From Plazaster borealis (taxonomy: Eukaryota; Echinodermata; Asteroidea; Forcipulatida; Labidiasteridae): 64,000 nucleotides of DNA. Shown piece by piece: positions 1-10,800 of the stretch (positions are counted from its first letter, which is position 1; every line of letters starts with the position of its first letter). The notes under the pieces were generated by a model, which ran no database searches, had not been told where the DNA came from, and saw only the letters and a program-made list of their open reading frames with translations. The stretch lies in the NCBI GenBank assembly GCA_021014325.1, contig CM037462.1, positions 1,582,318-1,646,317 of the forward strand, given 5' to 3'. The position numbers and the translations under genes were made by a program.

Positions 1-63
1 GTTTTAGCAAAATGGGCGAATCTGTTGCAGTGCAAACAAACCATGGTCACAATCACAACCCCT

Positions 64-182
64 GGGCTCGATTTCACAAAGAGTTAAGATTGGTCATCAA
101 TCTTAAAAGCTTAGCAAAGTATGATGTCACAATACAAATCACTATCTTAAGATGAATCTTAGCGTTTTGTGAAACTGAGCCC
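64..182. repeat. Short inverted-repeat element (MITE-like)
   Basis: The left end starts GGGCTCGATTTCACAAA and the right end reads TTTGTGAAACTGAGCCC, imperfect reverse complements of about 17-25 bases around a 119 bp unit with no coding capacity. A related left end (GGGTCGATTTCACAAAAC) occurs at 4381. Confidence 0.7.
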
Positions 183-679
183 AAAACTCCTCATCCTAAC
201 ACTGAACTAAAACTTCTAACTAAAACTTCACGCTTCAACTAACCCTCGCACTAAAACCATACAAATTTCACTCACAATATTTCATTATTAACACCTCACC
301 CTCATCAGCACCAACTACCCTTCAGTCCGCGCATTGAGTACAAAAAAAGTAAAGTGTAATTTTATAAAACATGCATTTTGTCTACTGCTGCTTAAACACA
401 ATCAGTTATAGATACCGTAATTTTAGATTATTGTAATTTAAAGTGTTTATTTTCTGTAGTTTATCTGAAGTAATTATACTGTAGCATAGAGCAATTAAGC
501 ATTATTTATTTATATTAATTTGTCTGTTTTTTTTCTTAGTCTGAATAAGTTTGTTGACTGTTGTGAACATTCGTAATCCTACATGTAAAAGCCTTGCATT
601 TTTTAAGAACCAATTGGTACACTTATCCATGAGAGAGGCTTGCTCAAATGTTTTCTGACATGTGTGCTGGTGTCATGTA
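183..679. other. Noncoding, no recognisable feature
   Basis: AT-rich sequence with stops in all frames. I see no exon, promoter or RNA gene. Confidence 0.6.
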
Positions 680-813
680 GGGATTTTGTCCCCCTGTGTA
701 GTGTGTCCCCCATACAGTAATTTAACATGGGCTGATGGAAAATGAGTCAAAAGAGGGCGCCATCAGACCAAGTTTCTAAACAATTCGCCTCATTGATGGG
801 GGACAGAATCTCC
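680..813. repeat. MITE of the GGACAGAATCTCC family, copy 1
   Basis: The ends GGATTTTGTCCCC and GGGGACAGAATCTCC are near reverse complements. The core contains CATGGGCT and CAAAAGAGGGCGC, which recur in the same order in the copy at 33077-33190. Confidence 0.7.
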
Positions 814-1129
814 TGCCACACACTGGCAGTAGATTGTAATGCAGCTCCTTGTATAACCTACACTGTGTAACAAGATGTATTTATATTATTGGTGTAATAA
901 TTCAAAATAGCTGATGTACGCCTGTTGTAAAATTCATGTGGCTAGCACAATGAGATGGCGGATAAAACAATTTGTATTGTCATTGTCAACTTATCTTTTG
1001 AAATACAAAATTGTTAAGTTTAATTGATATTTAAAACTTGTAAAGATGTACATGTGATCCTAAAGCAATAAATGATTAAAATTGTAAATTGTAATGAAGG
1101 TTATTCTTTATAATTGAATTGAACAAAGA

Positions 1130-1345
1130 AAAATTGACTAGAGCTGGACTTGAACCTGCGACCATTGGATTAACTTGCGGGTACTCCACCAACTGAGCTA
1201 TTTACCCCTAATGTTGGCAGTTTTGTTAATATCTTTTTTCGGGGGTGTGAGTCAGAAACCATACATCCTGTAACTGCCACACCAGTAAATTTGTCTTTGT
1301 TCAACCCAAAACTATTTAAAATGTACCCAGTCAGTTTCCCTTGTA
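1130..1345 (-). repeat. tRNA-derived SINE
   Basis: On the minus strand there is an A-box-like TAGCTCAGTTGGTGGAGT followed about 35 bases later by a B-box-like GGTTCAAGTCC, the two parts of an internal Pol III promoter. The flanking text CTTTGTTCAACCCAAAA and ACCCAGTCAGTTTCCCTTG recurs near 2365-2515 and, inverted, near 22370. It is too degenerate to be a functional tRNA gene. Confidence 0.7.
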
Positions 1346-2364
1346 GATTATTACTTGATATTTTAAATAGAAAGTTTTTCTTCCTCCATGGCTAAACTAG
1401 TTAAATAATGTCACCCATGTATTTTCTATTTTGTCATGTTTCCTGTTAGCAATCACTGAGACTGTTTTTAATTTATTTATATTAAAAGGTACAGCAATGT
1501 CTGTTATAAATTTCTAGCTTTTGATTTATGATAACAACAATTGTTTTAACTTGTAAAATGCATGTATTATGCAGAGAACATTTTCATCAGGCAAACATAA
1601 ATAGCAACATGTTCAGACTAAACATGTTTTGTTCACACTGAATGCTACAAATTGTAATACCAAAAATGGTGGTTTTTGCCTAGCAATTAACTGATTTGTG
1701 TAGCATTTTGCTATGTTAGAGAAGGGAAATTGTTCATTGTGGTGTGTTTAGTGATGTACATGATATGAGCCAGTAAAAGATGGTACTATGACATGGTATC
1801 TGGACTCGCCCGTTACCTTATTCTGGTAAATAAGCAGTACTAATTTGTTTGTGCTTACCTACTTTTTTGCTTAGAGCAGCTATATGAACATTGGGTGGTT
1901 GTAACACTTGTGTTCTTGGGCAAGACAATCGCTTCTCATCAGTCACCCATGATTGTTACTGCTAGGGTGAATGATTAGCAATGTGGCACCCATTTGGTGA
2001 TTACTCCGAAAGAGTTGATGGTTTCAGGAATGCTTATAGGCCTACGGGCCCAAAAAACATGGGTAGAATTTTAAGGCACTTTGTTACAACTTTTAAGCGC
2101 CCTATAATGCCTATAAATTTTCTGCAAGTTATGTATTAAATATTTTCATTTAGTTTTAAAATGTCTAATAAGGCAGAAATAAAGATGAAGATATGTCCAT
2201 TCTTTGAGTGTCAAGTTTCCTTTGTACACCTATGTACAGTGGCATCTAATGGGGGGGGGCATGATTTTAATTGATCTTTTATACTTGTGTGGATATAGTA
2301 GCCATGAAGCAGCAAACAAATAACACTAATAATTTTACTATAGTAAAAAAAAGATATTGACAAA
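1346..2364. other. Noncoding, no recognisable feature
   Basis: AT-rich DNA with no exon-like reading frame. A minus-strand open frame at 2211-2414 has no family features and overlaps the SINE. Confidence 0.5.
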
Positions 2365-2515
2365 ATGGAGACCGCCAACATTAGGGCTATGATCATTTGG
2401 TAGAGCGCCGACACGTTAATTTGGAGGGCACAGGTTCAAGTCCTGCTCTAATAAATCTTTCTTTGTTTCAACCCAAAATTATTTAGAATTAACCCAGTCA
2501 CTTTCCCTTGTTTGA
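2365..2515 (+). repeat. tRNA-derived SINE, plus-strand copy
   Basis: A diverged tRNA-like head (GGTAGAGCGCCG, then GGTTCAAGTCC as B box) is followed by the same CTTTGTTTCAACCCAAAAT and AACCCAGTCACTTTCCCTTG tail text as the copy near 1300. Confidence 0.7.
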
Positions 2516-2625
2516 AATAATAATAAGTAATAGTAATAAAACATTTATATAGCGCCAAAACCATTTAAAAGACAAATGCTCACAGGCGCTTTACATAAAA
2601 TTGACATTAACAAATTAAAGTTTTA
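2516..2625. repeat. ATA-tailed 'tatatagcgc' short repeat
   Basis: An AATAATAATAAG run is followed by ACATTTATATAGCGCC and GGCGCTTTACATAAAA. The same layout is seen at 11575-11660 and at 25013-25080, so this is a dispersed repeat, possibly a short non-autonomous element. Confidence 0.55.
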
Positions 2626-2761
2626 AAATTCAAGAATTTTAAATACAAGAGCAGCAAATAAAAATACTAGAAGCCAAAATCTGGACCAGCCAGTACAGGA
2701 AATCATCGAAAAGCAAAAAAAGTAAGTGAAAACAGGTCTTCATTAAGGCCGTAACTCAATT

Positions 2762-4216
2762 CGTAACCCTAACCCCATCGATCAAAAGCCCTATAACCCT
2801 AACCCTAACCCTAACCCTAACCCTAACCCTAACCCTAACCCTAACCCTAACCCTAACCCTAACCCTATAAACCCTAACCCTAACCCTAACCCTAACCCTA
2901 ACCCTAACCCTATAAACCCTAACCCTAACCCTAACCCTAACCCTAACCCTAACCCTAACCCTAACCCTAACCCTAACCCTAACCTAACCCTAATCCTAAC
3001 CCATAACCCTGACCATAACCCTATAACACTGACACTAACCCTAACGCTAATCGTAACTCAAACCCTAACCCTAACCCCATCGATCAAAAGCCCTATAACG
3101 CTAACCCTAACCATAACCTATCCTAGCCCTAACCCTAACCCTAACTTTAACCCTAAAACCCTTGCTCTTACCCTAAGGCTAACCATCTCCCTAACTCTGA
3201 GCCAACACTAACCCTAACCCAACCCCATAACCATATAACCCTAAACATAACCCTAACCCTAACCCTAACCCTTAACACCCTAACCCTAACCATAACCCTC
3301 ACTAACCCTAATCCTAACCCTTAACCATAACCCAACCCTATCAATAGCCCTAACGCTAACCCTAAGTCTAAACCGAACCTTAACTCTTAATCACTTACCC
3401 TAACCCTCACCCTTACCCTTAGCCTAACACTAACCCTAACCCTAAAACTCTAATATATTAACCCTAGCCCTATAACCCAGATAATCCTACAACCCTTAAC
3501 CTAACCTTAATCTAGAACACTAACCCTATAGCCCCATATCACTATATCACTAACCAAAACTATATCCTAACCCTAAGTCGAACCCTCACCCTAGACCACT
3601 AATAACACTTATCCTAAGACTCACCCTAATCCCAAGCCTAAGCTCAACACCCCATAACCCTAACCCTATTGACCCTATAACCCTGGCCATAACCCAAAGC
3701 CTAACTGTAGCCCTATAATGCTAATATAACCATAACCTATCCTAGCCCTAAACAGAACCCTAACCCTAAAACCCTTACTTTAAGACTACCCTCACCCTAA
3801 CCCCTGAGCCTAACACTAACACTAACCCTGTAACCCTAACCTTAACCCTAACCCTGACACTAACCAACACGTGACCTTATAATCCTAACCAAAACCCTAA
3901 CACTAACACTGACCCTGTAACACTTACCCTAACTAACCCTATATAGCACTTCAACAGTAACCATAACCCAAACTATCCTAACCAAACCGAACCAAACCCT
4001 AACCCTTATCTTAAGACTTTAACCCTCACCCTGTGTGAGCCTAACCCAGCCTAACCATAAGCATAAGCCTGACCCTAACTCTAATCCTATAACTCTAAAC
4101 CCTAACCCTAAGCTTCCTACCCAGCCCAATACCTACAACCCTAACTCTAACTGTTCCCTTACCCCTAACCTTAGCCTCAGCCTACCCCTACCCCTAAGCT
4201 AAGCCTAACCCTAACC
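2762..4216. repeat. Interstitial telomere-like (CCCTAA)n block
   Basis: Near-perfect CCCTAA hexamers (TTAGGG on the minus strand) fill about 2795-2990. They then decay progressively into variants (CCATAA, CTTAA, CACTAA) until about 4216. A 23-base insertion beginning CCCCATCGATCAAAAGCC occurs twice (2773 and 3075), showing that the block grew partly by larger duplications. No genes lie inside it. Confidence 0.9.
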
Positions 4217-4466
4217 CTGTTGTATAGTAATCCGTACGCTTGGATTAAAACGTACGAATTACCGGTACTAATTTGTGTGCATGCATGGATTACTTTTCTG
4301 TAGGGTACGAATAACCCCGAGGGTATGTTCAAATTACTATACACAATATAGGCTATCGAGCTGGAGTTGTATGGGCCCAAGGGTCGATTTCACAAAACTC
4401 TTCCTAACTCTAGTCCTATAGGCAATGCTAAGAGATAGGACTAGTCTTAAGTTAAGACCAGTTACT

Positions 4467-4658
4467 GGGCCCAATTTCATAGAGCTGCTTAAGCACCAAA
4501 GTAGCTCAGCAAAAGTTAATTATGCTTACCAGAATAAGGTTACCCGCCAAAATACCATTTCATATGTACAATTTGTGACTGGTATCCTGCTCCGTTTTGC
4601 TTAGCAGAAATTTGTTATGCAATATTTCCTGCTTAAGCAGCTCTATGAAATTGGGCCC
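4467..4658. repeat. MITE with 27 bp terminal inverted repeats
   Basis: It begins GGGCCCAATTTCATAGAGC and ends with its reverse complement GCTCTATGAAATTGGGCCC; the inverted repeats extend through TGCTTAAGCA for about 27 bp. The 192 bp unit has no coding capacity. It appears inserted in an older inverted-repeat element whose ends are near 4381 and 4704. Confidence 0.85.
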
Positions 4659-4959
4659 TGGTCCCAACTTCAGATAAGACTAGTCGTATCTCGTATCTCG
4701 GCCCCTGGCTGCTTCCCGCCATTTTTACACCACTGAAATAAACAAGACATCAGGGACTTCCACTAAACAAGTTCATTTTGTGCATTGAATGGATTGGGGT
4801 CTCTATGGAATGTCGCCTCAAAAAAGATCTTTATTGTTATGCAAATTAGGAGTTTTGCAGCGCTGTTTTTGAAGACAAGTCTAATTGATTTGGTGGCAAT
4901 TTATGGGTCAGTGAATCAACCCACCGGAATTTTACCAGGCTGTTTGGCTTTATTTCAAA

Positions 4960-5125
4960 AGGAAACTTATGGATTTTACCCCGAGCGAAAGAGTAAAAAA
5001 TGTTCCAGGTTGAGAACTGAGTGGGGCGCGCGGAGCTTCGGCCGCGGCGGCTGTGTGTGCAGGTCAACGGGGTCAACGGTCTCAGCGCTGCGCGCGTGTG
5101 GTGACTCTAGTCGCGCGGGGATCTG
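4960..5125 (+). promoter_or_regulatory. CpG-rich stretch ending in a splice donor; possible 5' noncoding exon
   Basis: This is the most CpG-dense stretch I noticed in an otherwise AT-rich window, with several CGCG and GGCCGCGGCGG strings around 5025-5120. It ends in ATCTG followed by GTAAGT at 5126, a strong donor consensus. I infer a promoter and untranslated first exon, possibly for gene A 2.7 kb downstream. No protein family is visible in the overlapping open frame, and no acceptor is proven. Confidence 0.35.
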
Positions 5126-5332
5126 GTAAGTTTTTGTCCTTTTTCTTCAAAATATTTCCTCAATGGTGTTTTGAGTGATATGGAAGGATGCATTAGACAT
5201 CGAGAATGAAGCTTGTGTTCCTAGAATTTGTGTCATGGTTTTCAAAAGTGGTAAAAATGGAGCAAATCTGCTGACTAGCTGTCGAAATTGTACGTGTTGG
5301 ACCAGATTGCCGTTTTCCGTAACGGGATGGCT

Positions 5333-7026
5333 CGTAACCCTCCGGTCGTTCCGCCGACCGTCGGGAGGCAATTTTTTTTATGCAGTCCGAAATCGCCAGA
5401 CGTCCAAATTTCAACCAATCACACTCGAATTGCATATTCATGATTAGGTTTGCCGCTGGGATGGCACGCCATGCACCTAGTACGTGCGCACACACACGCA
5501 CACATAACTTGTCGCTGTTTTGTGCAAAATGGAACACATGAAGTTAAGTTAAATACGTGTTTCAACGAAGCAGCCAATGATCCTAAAGAAGAGATAGTTG
5601 AAAACTTTTGATTTCTGTACAACTTTCTCATCGTTACATGCCTGTCACAGTACAGGCATAACGTTATACATTACATTATACATAACGTTAGGGGACTATG
5701 TAACTCAGTATAAAACGGTGGAGTCTAGTCTCTATAGTGTGCATAACAACTAACACTACTGAATCGTTTTACAGTCAGTAAACACTGCTGCTGTCATCAG
5801 CATGGTCAGCTTGCCCCTCCACAGTTAATTCATTTGTACTCGGTCACCGTACACTTTCAACTTTACTTGGTTGTTAATGTTACAATTTTCGAGATGTTTT
5901 GTGGGATTCATATATAGCATGGCCTACGTTACATATTGCAACCACTTATGAAAGATTCGTTTTTAGGGATTCGGCCAACATGGCCAAGGGCCCTAGCCGC
6001 GCTTTGCGCCCTAGCCTAGCGCTAGCAGTAGTAGCAGAACCTACATGTATAGAACAGTCAGTGACACAATTTTTTTGTTTTTTCGGAAGAAAGTACCTTT
6101 GTTTCCGTTGTTCCAGTCATTTTCTAACATTTATTTACATGTATGTAAATCGCGACCAATCACCTATAACCAGGCCTTCCTTCTACTGTACTATTTTTCG
6201 CTGCTACATAAACATTGAATCAAAAATGCTCGTTAGCACAATTCCATCCATCCCTGTTGTCAGACTTGAATTGCCCTATATGCTGACTACTGTTTGTGCC
6301 TTCACTTCCCCGGCCTCTCTTCCCTTCTATTTTCCCCATCAGCATTCCACTCAAGACGTTTATAACTTCTAATCACGTGTCATTAGTCTCTTTTTAAAAT
6401 TGACTGAATGATAATTAATGTAATTTAGTACATTTTGGTACGATTTGGGTAAAAGAAATGTTCTAGTGCAATGCCGCATGCATGGGAAAGGGGCTTTTTA
6501 ATTTGTTATTTTTTATTTTTATTTTTTTTGGATGATGAAAAGGACGTGGTTTGACATAATAATTACAACCATAGCAATACAACCATACAGGGCAACCATA
6601 CAGAATTTTTGGCAGTTGGTACATGTATAACCATAGAGCACAAACAACGGTGAGGAGGTGATTTGTTTTTATTTCTTAATGTGGAAGGATCACTGCCTAA
6701 CTCAGTGTTTGTTTTAGGCCGGACGTGCGCAACTTTTTTTATGCACATAAAATGCCCTGTTCAATGAAGAAACAGACAGGATTCTTGTGGCTCACATTTC
6801 CCACTAAGATCTATGATTGAAAGTTCGGTGACCGCAAAGTTCGGTGACCTTGCTACTACTGGGAGAGGCTGAGGTAATGGTATGCAAATACGGTATATTA
6901 TGTAAGACCTGTGTATGACGTATTCAACGTCACTTCCTAATATATAACGTGTGATTGGCTGAAATTTGGGTGTGTGGCAATTTCGGACTGCATAAAAAAA
7001 AAATTGCCGTCGGGAGGAGAGTTACG
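5333..7026. mobile_element. 1.7 kb element with long terminal inverted repeats
   Basis: The left arm (5333-5426) reads CGTAACCCTCC, then GTCGGGAGGCAATTTTTT, ATGCAGTCCGAAAT and CCAATCACAC. The right arm (6949-7026) carries the reverse complements in mirrored order (GTGTGATTGG, ATTTCGGACTGCAT, GCCGTCGGGAGGAGAGTTACG). Arms are about 80-95 bp and diverged. The interior has no transposase-like frame, so it looks non-autonomous. A related CGTAACCCTCC-bounded element lies at 36944-38026. Confidence 0.7.
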
Positions 7027-7322
7027 ATTATCGCAACTACCCTGAACCCGCGCCTGCTATAGATTATTTGCAGACAGAACATTAGTTATAAAAACGGTGG
7101 AGGACGTCCTTGAAATGACAGGGTGAATAACCTGCAACAGAACCCCGGTTGCAATATTATGGTGCTTGCACCATACCGGTACATCATGCAGCCCCTACCT
7201 TCGTTCATGCGTACAGAGACAGTTTGATATGTGTATGTTTTAGTTTGCTTTATAGCATGTACGACATACTAAGTGATGCACGTATGAACACCGGAGGTTT
7301 TCAGCGACTCCCCCCCCCCCCC

Positions 7323-7803
7323 GGGTCCTACTACTTGCCGTCAACTCGCCGTCAACTCACTTGTGCCGTCAACTCGCCGTCAACTCCTCCAATATACATT
7401 TAAAATCCACAAAAGAAGCCTAGAACTGTAAAGTATTAGCTAAAAGAGAATTCTCATAAGTTTTAGGTTACATTTCGCAATAAAAATTTAGTTTTTTTCC
7501 TGTGAAAAAATTATCTCGCTTGCACAACATGGCAACTGAGGGCGCTTTTCCTGCATATGGATTAGTCTTGGCCCAAGATGTCAATGATTGGTACTATTTA
7601 TTTATCAACACAAAATCGTTTTTGTAAATGAAATTTTACCGAAAACCATAGAAAATATGTAGTTTAGCCCAGACTTAACACTTCCATGCCCCATTTATAA
7701 ATTTTTGATGCATATTTAATGAGTTGACGGCACGAAAATGAGTTGACGGCGAGTTGACGGCGAGTTGACGGCAAGTCGACGAGTTGACGGCAAGTAGTAG
7801 GAC
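7323..7803. mobile_element. Foldback element with tandem GAGTTGACGGC repeats in both arms
   Basis: The left arm (7323-7386) contains GTCCTACTACTTGCC then four copies of GCCGTCAACTC. The right arm (7721-7803) contains five copies of GAGTTGACGGC then GGCAAGTAGTAGGAC, the mirror image. Poly-C tracts lie outside each end (7310-7322 and 7806-7820). The roughly 330 bp centre is AT-rich and noncoding. The right end lies 37 bp before gene A's start codon. Confidence 0.85.
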
Positions 7804-7840
7804 CGCCCCCCCCCCCCCCCGGCGTGCGTCGTGAATTGTG

Positions 7841-7895
7841 ATGACGACCATTCACTCGTTCATTTTATTCTGCTCGTTATATCAAGGAGTTTATG
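7841..7895 (+). CDS. Gene A exon 1: signal peptide
   Basis: The ATG opens MTTIHSFILFCSLYQGVY, a short polar start followed by a hydrophobic core, and splices at GTAAGT in phase 1. It joins the next exon with a Gly codon in frame. No clear upstream acceptor is seen because the foldback element abuts it, so this may be the transcript's first exon. Confidence 0.7.
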
Positions 7896-10800
7896 GTAAG
7901 TGACAACCTCTAGAAAGTTGCTACGGGTAAAGAGAAGTTTCCCTTCCTTTCCTCATCGTTCATGACATTGCAATGTCCAGATTTGTATCATTGTTTAGTT
8001 AAGTTGTGGTAGGCCTACGTACGCAACTATTTTGGGTTGGGCTTGGGCGTTCAGTCTGTAAATGCCAATTGGCTCTGATGGACTACCCAGGCGTTCGGCA
8101 CCAAGTACACATAAAGTTGAATGTTGTGACGGCTTGTTGTTTCTTTCATCCAAGTTGCAATAAGCCTCAGTGGTTTGTGCATATTTTAAGCATGAAAGGA
8201 CGTGATCAGAACCAAGACCGTGCATATACATAACATTATTGCATAACCAAGGCCATGTATTTGTTAATAAAGTTGGGAGCATTTTTATTAGGTTCTGACC
8301 TACCAAAACTCATTCCTTTTATTTAAAAATATTTTAATATGTGGTTTATATAATAACTTGATATTTCATAATATTTTACTGACTTTTTAACTAAGACCTC
8401 ATGCCCTAAAAGTTGGAAGTGTTAATTTGGGGTTTTATTCTCAGTCAAAATCTCATCTTTTGATTGTATTGATTTGCAATATTCTTATTTGATGGCTTGA
8501 TCATCTTATTTGTTTAAGCAATAATTCAATATTGATTTCCATTCTAGGATTTGTGAGTTTTAATACGTGCCTCCCCTCAATCACCACATCATCCCAGTCC
8601 ACATTTTGATAATGGGTATCAAGTCTCAATTCCAGCATATGTTATTTCTCATTATACCAGGAGCAATCACTTCACTATCTCAAACAACAAAACCAAATGC
8701 GGGACAACCAGTGCCTTTGCTCTGTGAGGCAACGGATATGCCTTCAGTACCCGGTCCTAATGCTCTGACCTTAACAGGGTCAGATGGGTCAGAGGTCACG
8801 GCTTCGGAGACAACTGTCGTCGCCACTAACAGGAGGGTGACAACATTCATTGTCACTGTTGTTGATCTCAGCACAGAGTTCACCTGTTCTCTACTAGACT
8901 CTGACGGGACCACAGTACTTGACCATCAGACCATCACTGTCGATGTCTATGGTAAACGATTAAATAAAAAAAGTGTTATAACACACACAAAAAAGAAGTT
9001 ATTACACGTGTATAGATACTGCTCGGATTTACTTGTTTATCTGGGAATCATGCGCTTTTGTCATGGATCCACAGTGGAATACTATGAAAAACTGGGTGGT
9101 AGCAGGCACATGGGTAATTGACATTTTTACAAAATGCTGGAATTAAACAAACTTTGAAGAACAAAAGTTGTTTTTTGGTAAATGTACAGAGTCAACTATT
9201 TTTTAATTTTTTTTTTCAATAGTGAAACTTGCATGTGCAACAAAATGTGCCAATTATACCGACATTATAAAGCTCCAGTGAGTATTTTACAGATGAATAG
9301 AATCTAAACTTTGTCACTCTTTGTTCATCCTTTTTCTTCTTTTTTGAATTACTAATTAAAATTTATATTTGTTAATACAGTTCTACCATTCTTGCAATCA
9401 CCGCCTACAATTGTCTTGGACTACACCATAAGTACTGAGCTGACTGTCACTTGGCCACCTTGGGAAACAGACGGTCGAGGTGATGGGCCGATTATACGCT
9501 ACGAAGTTGTCTATCGCAACAAGAGCGATGTAGAGGGTGATACTTCATATGACTACACACTCGGGTTGGATTCGAACCAGACGACAATGGCAAGAGTCAC
9601 AGGTCTTCACACTGAGCAAGAGTACGACTTTGCTGTGGTGGTAGTGCGTGAGGGGGAAGGAGGGACGGGGATGCCAAGTAACGAAACAACTATCACAACA
9701 AGATGTGCAGGATGTGAGAAAGCTAAATTCTTGCTTTTTCTAAATGTTTATTTTGAAAAGCAAACTAACAGGTAAAAGGTTGTGCTAACAATGACCAGAA
9801 GTACTATTAATCATACTGCAGCAGAGCTGAACAAGTTCTGTCAAAAAAAGCAATACAAGTTCCATGCTTCTCCTCATTGAACCCAAGTCTCAACACTCAT
9901 GGGGTGACAGGTCTTTTTCTTCAGCTGCGCCACGCATCTGGAACTCTCTACCACTTAATCTTAGATCTTGTCTTTGTACCACAAAATTCAAATCTCTTCT
10001 CAAAACTTATCTTATGTCACAGGTTTTCAAGGACTAATTTTGTTGTGTCTGTTTTTTTCTTTGTTTTGTTTTGTTTTTGGTTTTGGTTTTTTACTGCGCC
10101 TTGAACACCCAGCAGGGTGGATATGTGCGCATTACAAGTCTTATTATTATTATTTATTATTAATAGGATTTCTTATCAGACCTCAATGTACTCAGTCCTC
10201 AATTCGGGGTACAGCAAGAAGAACAAATTAAGTGTTGTTTGAAGCTTTGCATGGTGTGGAGAAATAAGAAGTAACTATGAATAAAATCTTGCTGGTACAA
10301 CCATGTGTAAAATCTCTTTTGTCGGAGTGTTGGCTCTGAAAAGAGCTGGTATGGTCTTGACGTTTCGAACAGTATACTCCTGAAAACGAGCAGAGTATAC
10401 TGTTTGAAACGTCGAAACCACACCTGCTCTTTTCAGAGCCAACACTCCCACAAAAGAGATTTTACACATGGTTGTACCCGCAAGTTTACTATTTATTTAT
10501 AGTTACTTCTTAAGAACAAATTAGACGGAGAAAAGAAAGAATACTTTTTACCTGCTATTAGAAATTAGTACTTATTTTGATCCGCGTAAATAAAAGTTTG
10601 GGCAAATCAGCCCCTCTGCCCTCCCTTAACCAAGGGGCTCCATCCTATCAGCCCATGGTAGATAATTTCACATGGTTACCACAAACTGAAACTATACTGA
10701 TAATCCACCATTGTATGCAATTCTCAGATCTTATATTTGATAGTAATAATAATAATAATAATAGTGAACATTCATACTGTGCTGGTATCTAACAATTTGT

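Noticed and set aside
1130..1215. Functional tRNA gene
   Set aside because: A and B boxes are present but the arms do not fold into a cloverleaf, and flanking text recurs at other loci, so it is a SINE.
4785..5129. Plus-strand 114-residue open frame
   Set aside because: Low-complexity composition driven by the CpG-rich patch, no family motif; more likely untranslated.
5899..6372. 157-residue open frame
   Set aside because: It lies inside an inverted-repeat element, with no motif and no homologous second copy to support coding.
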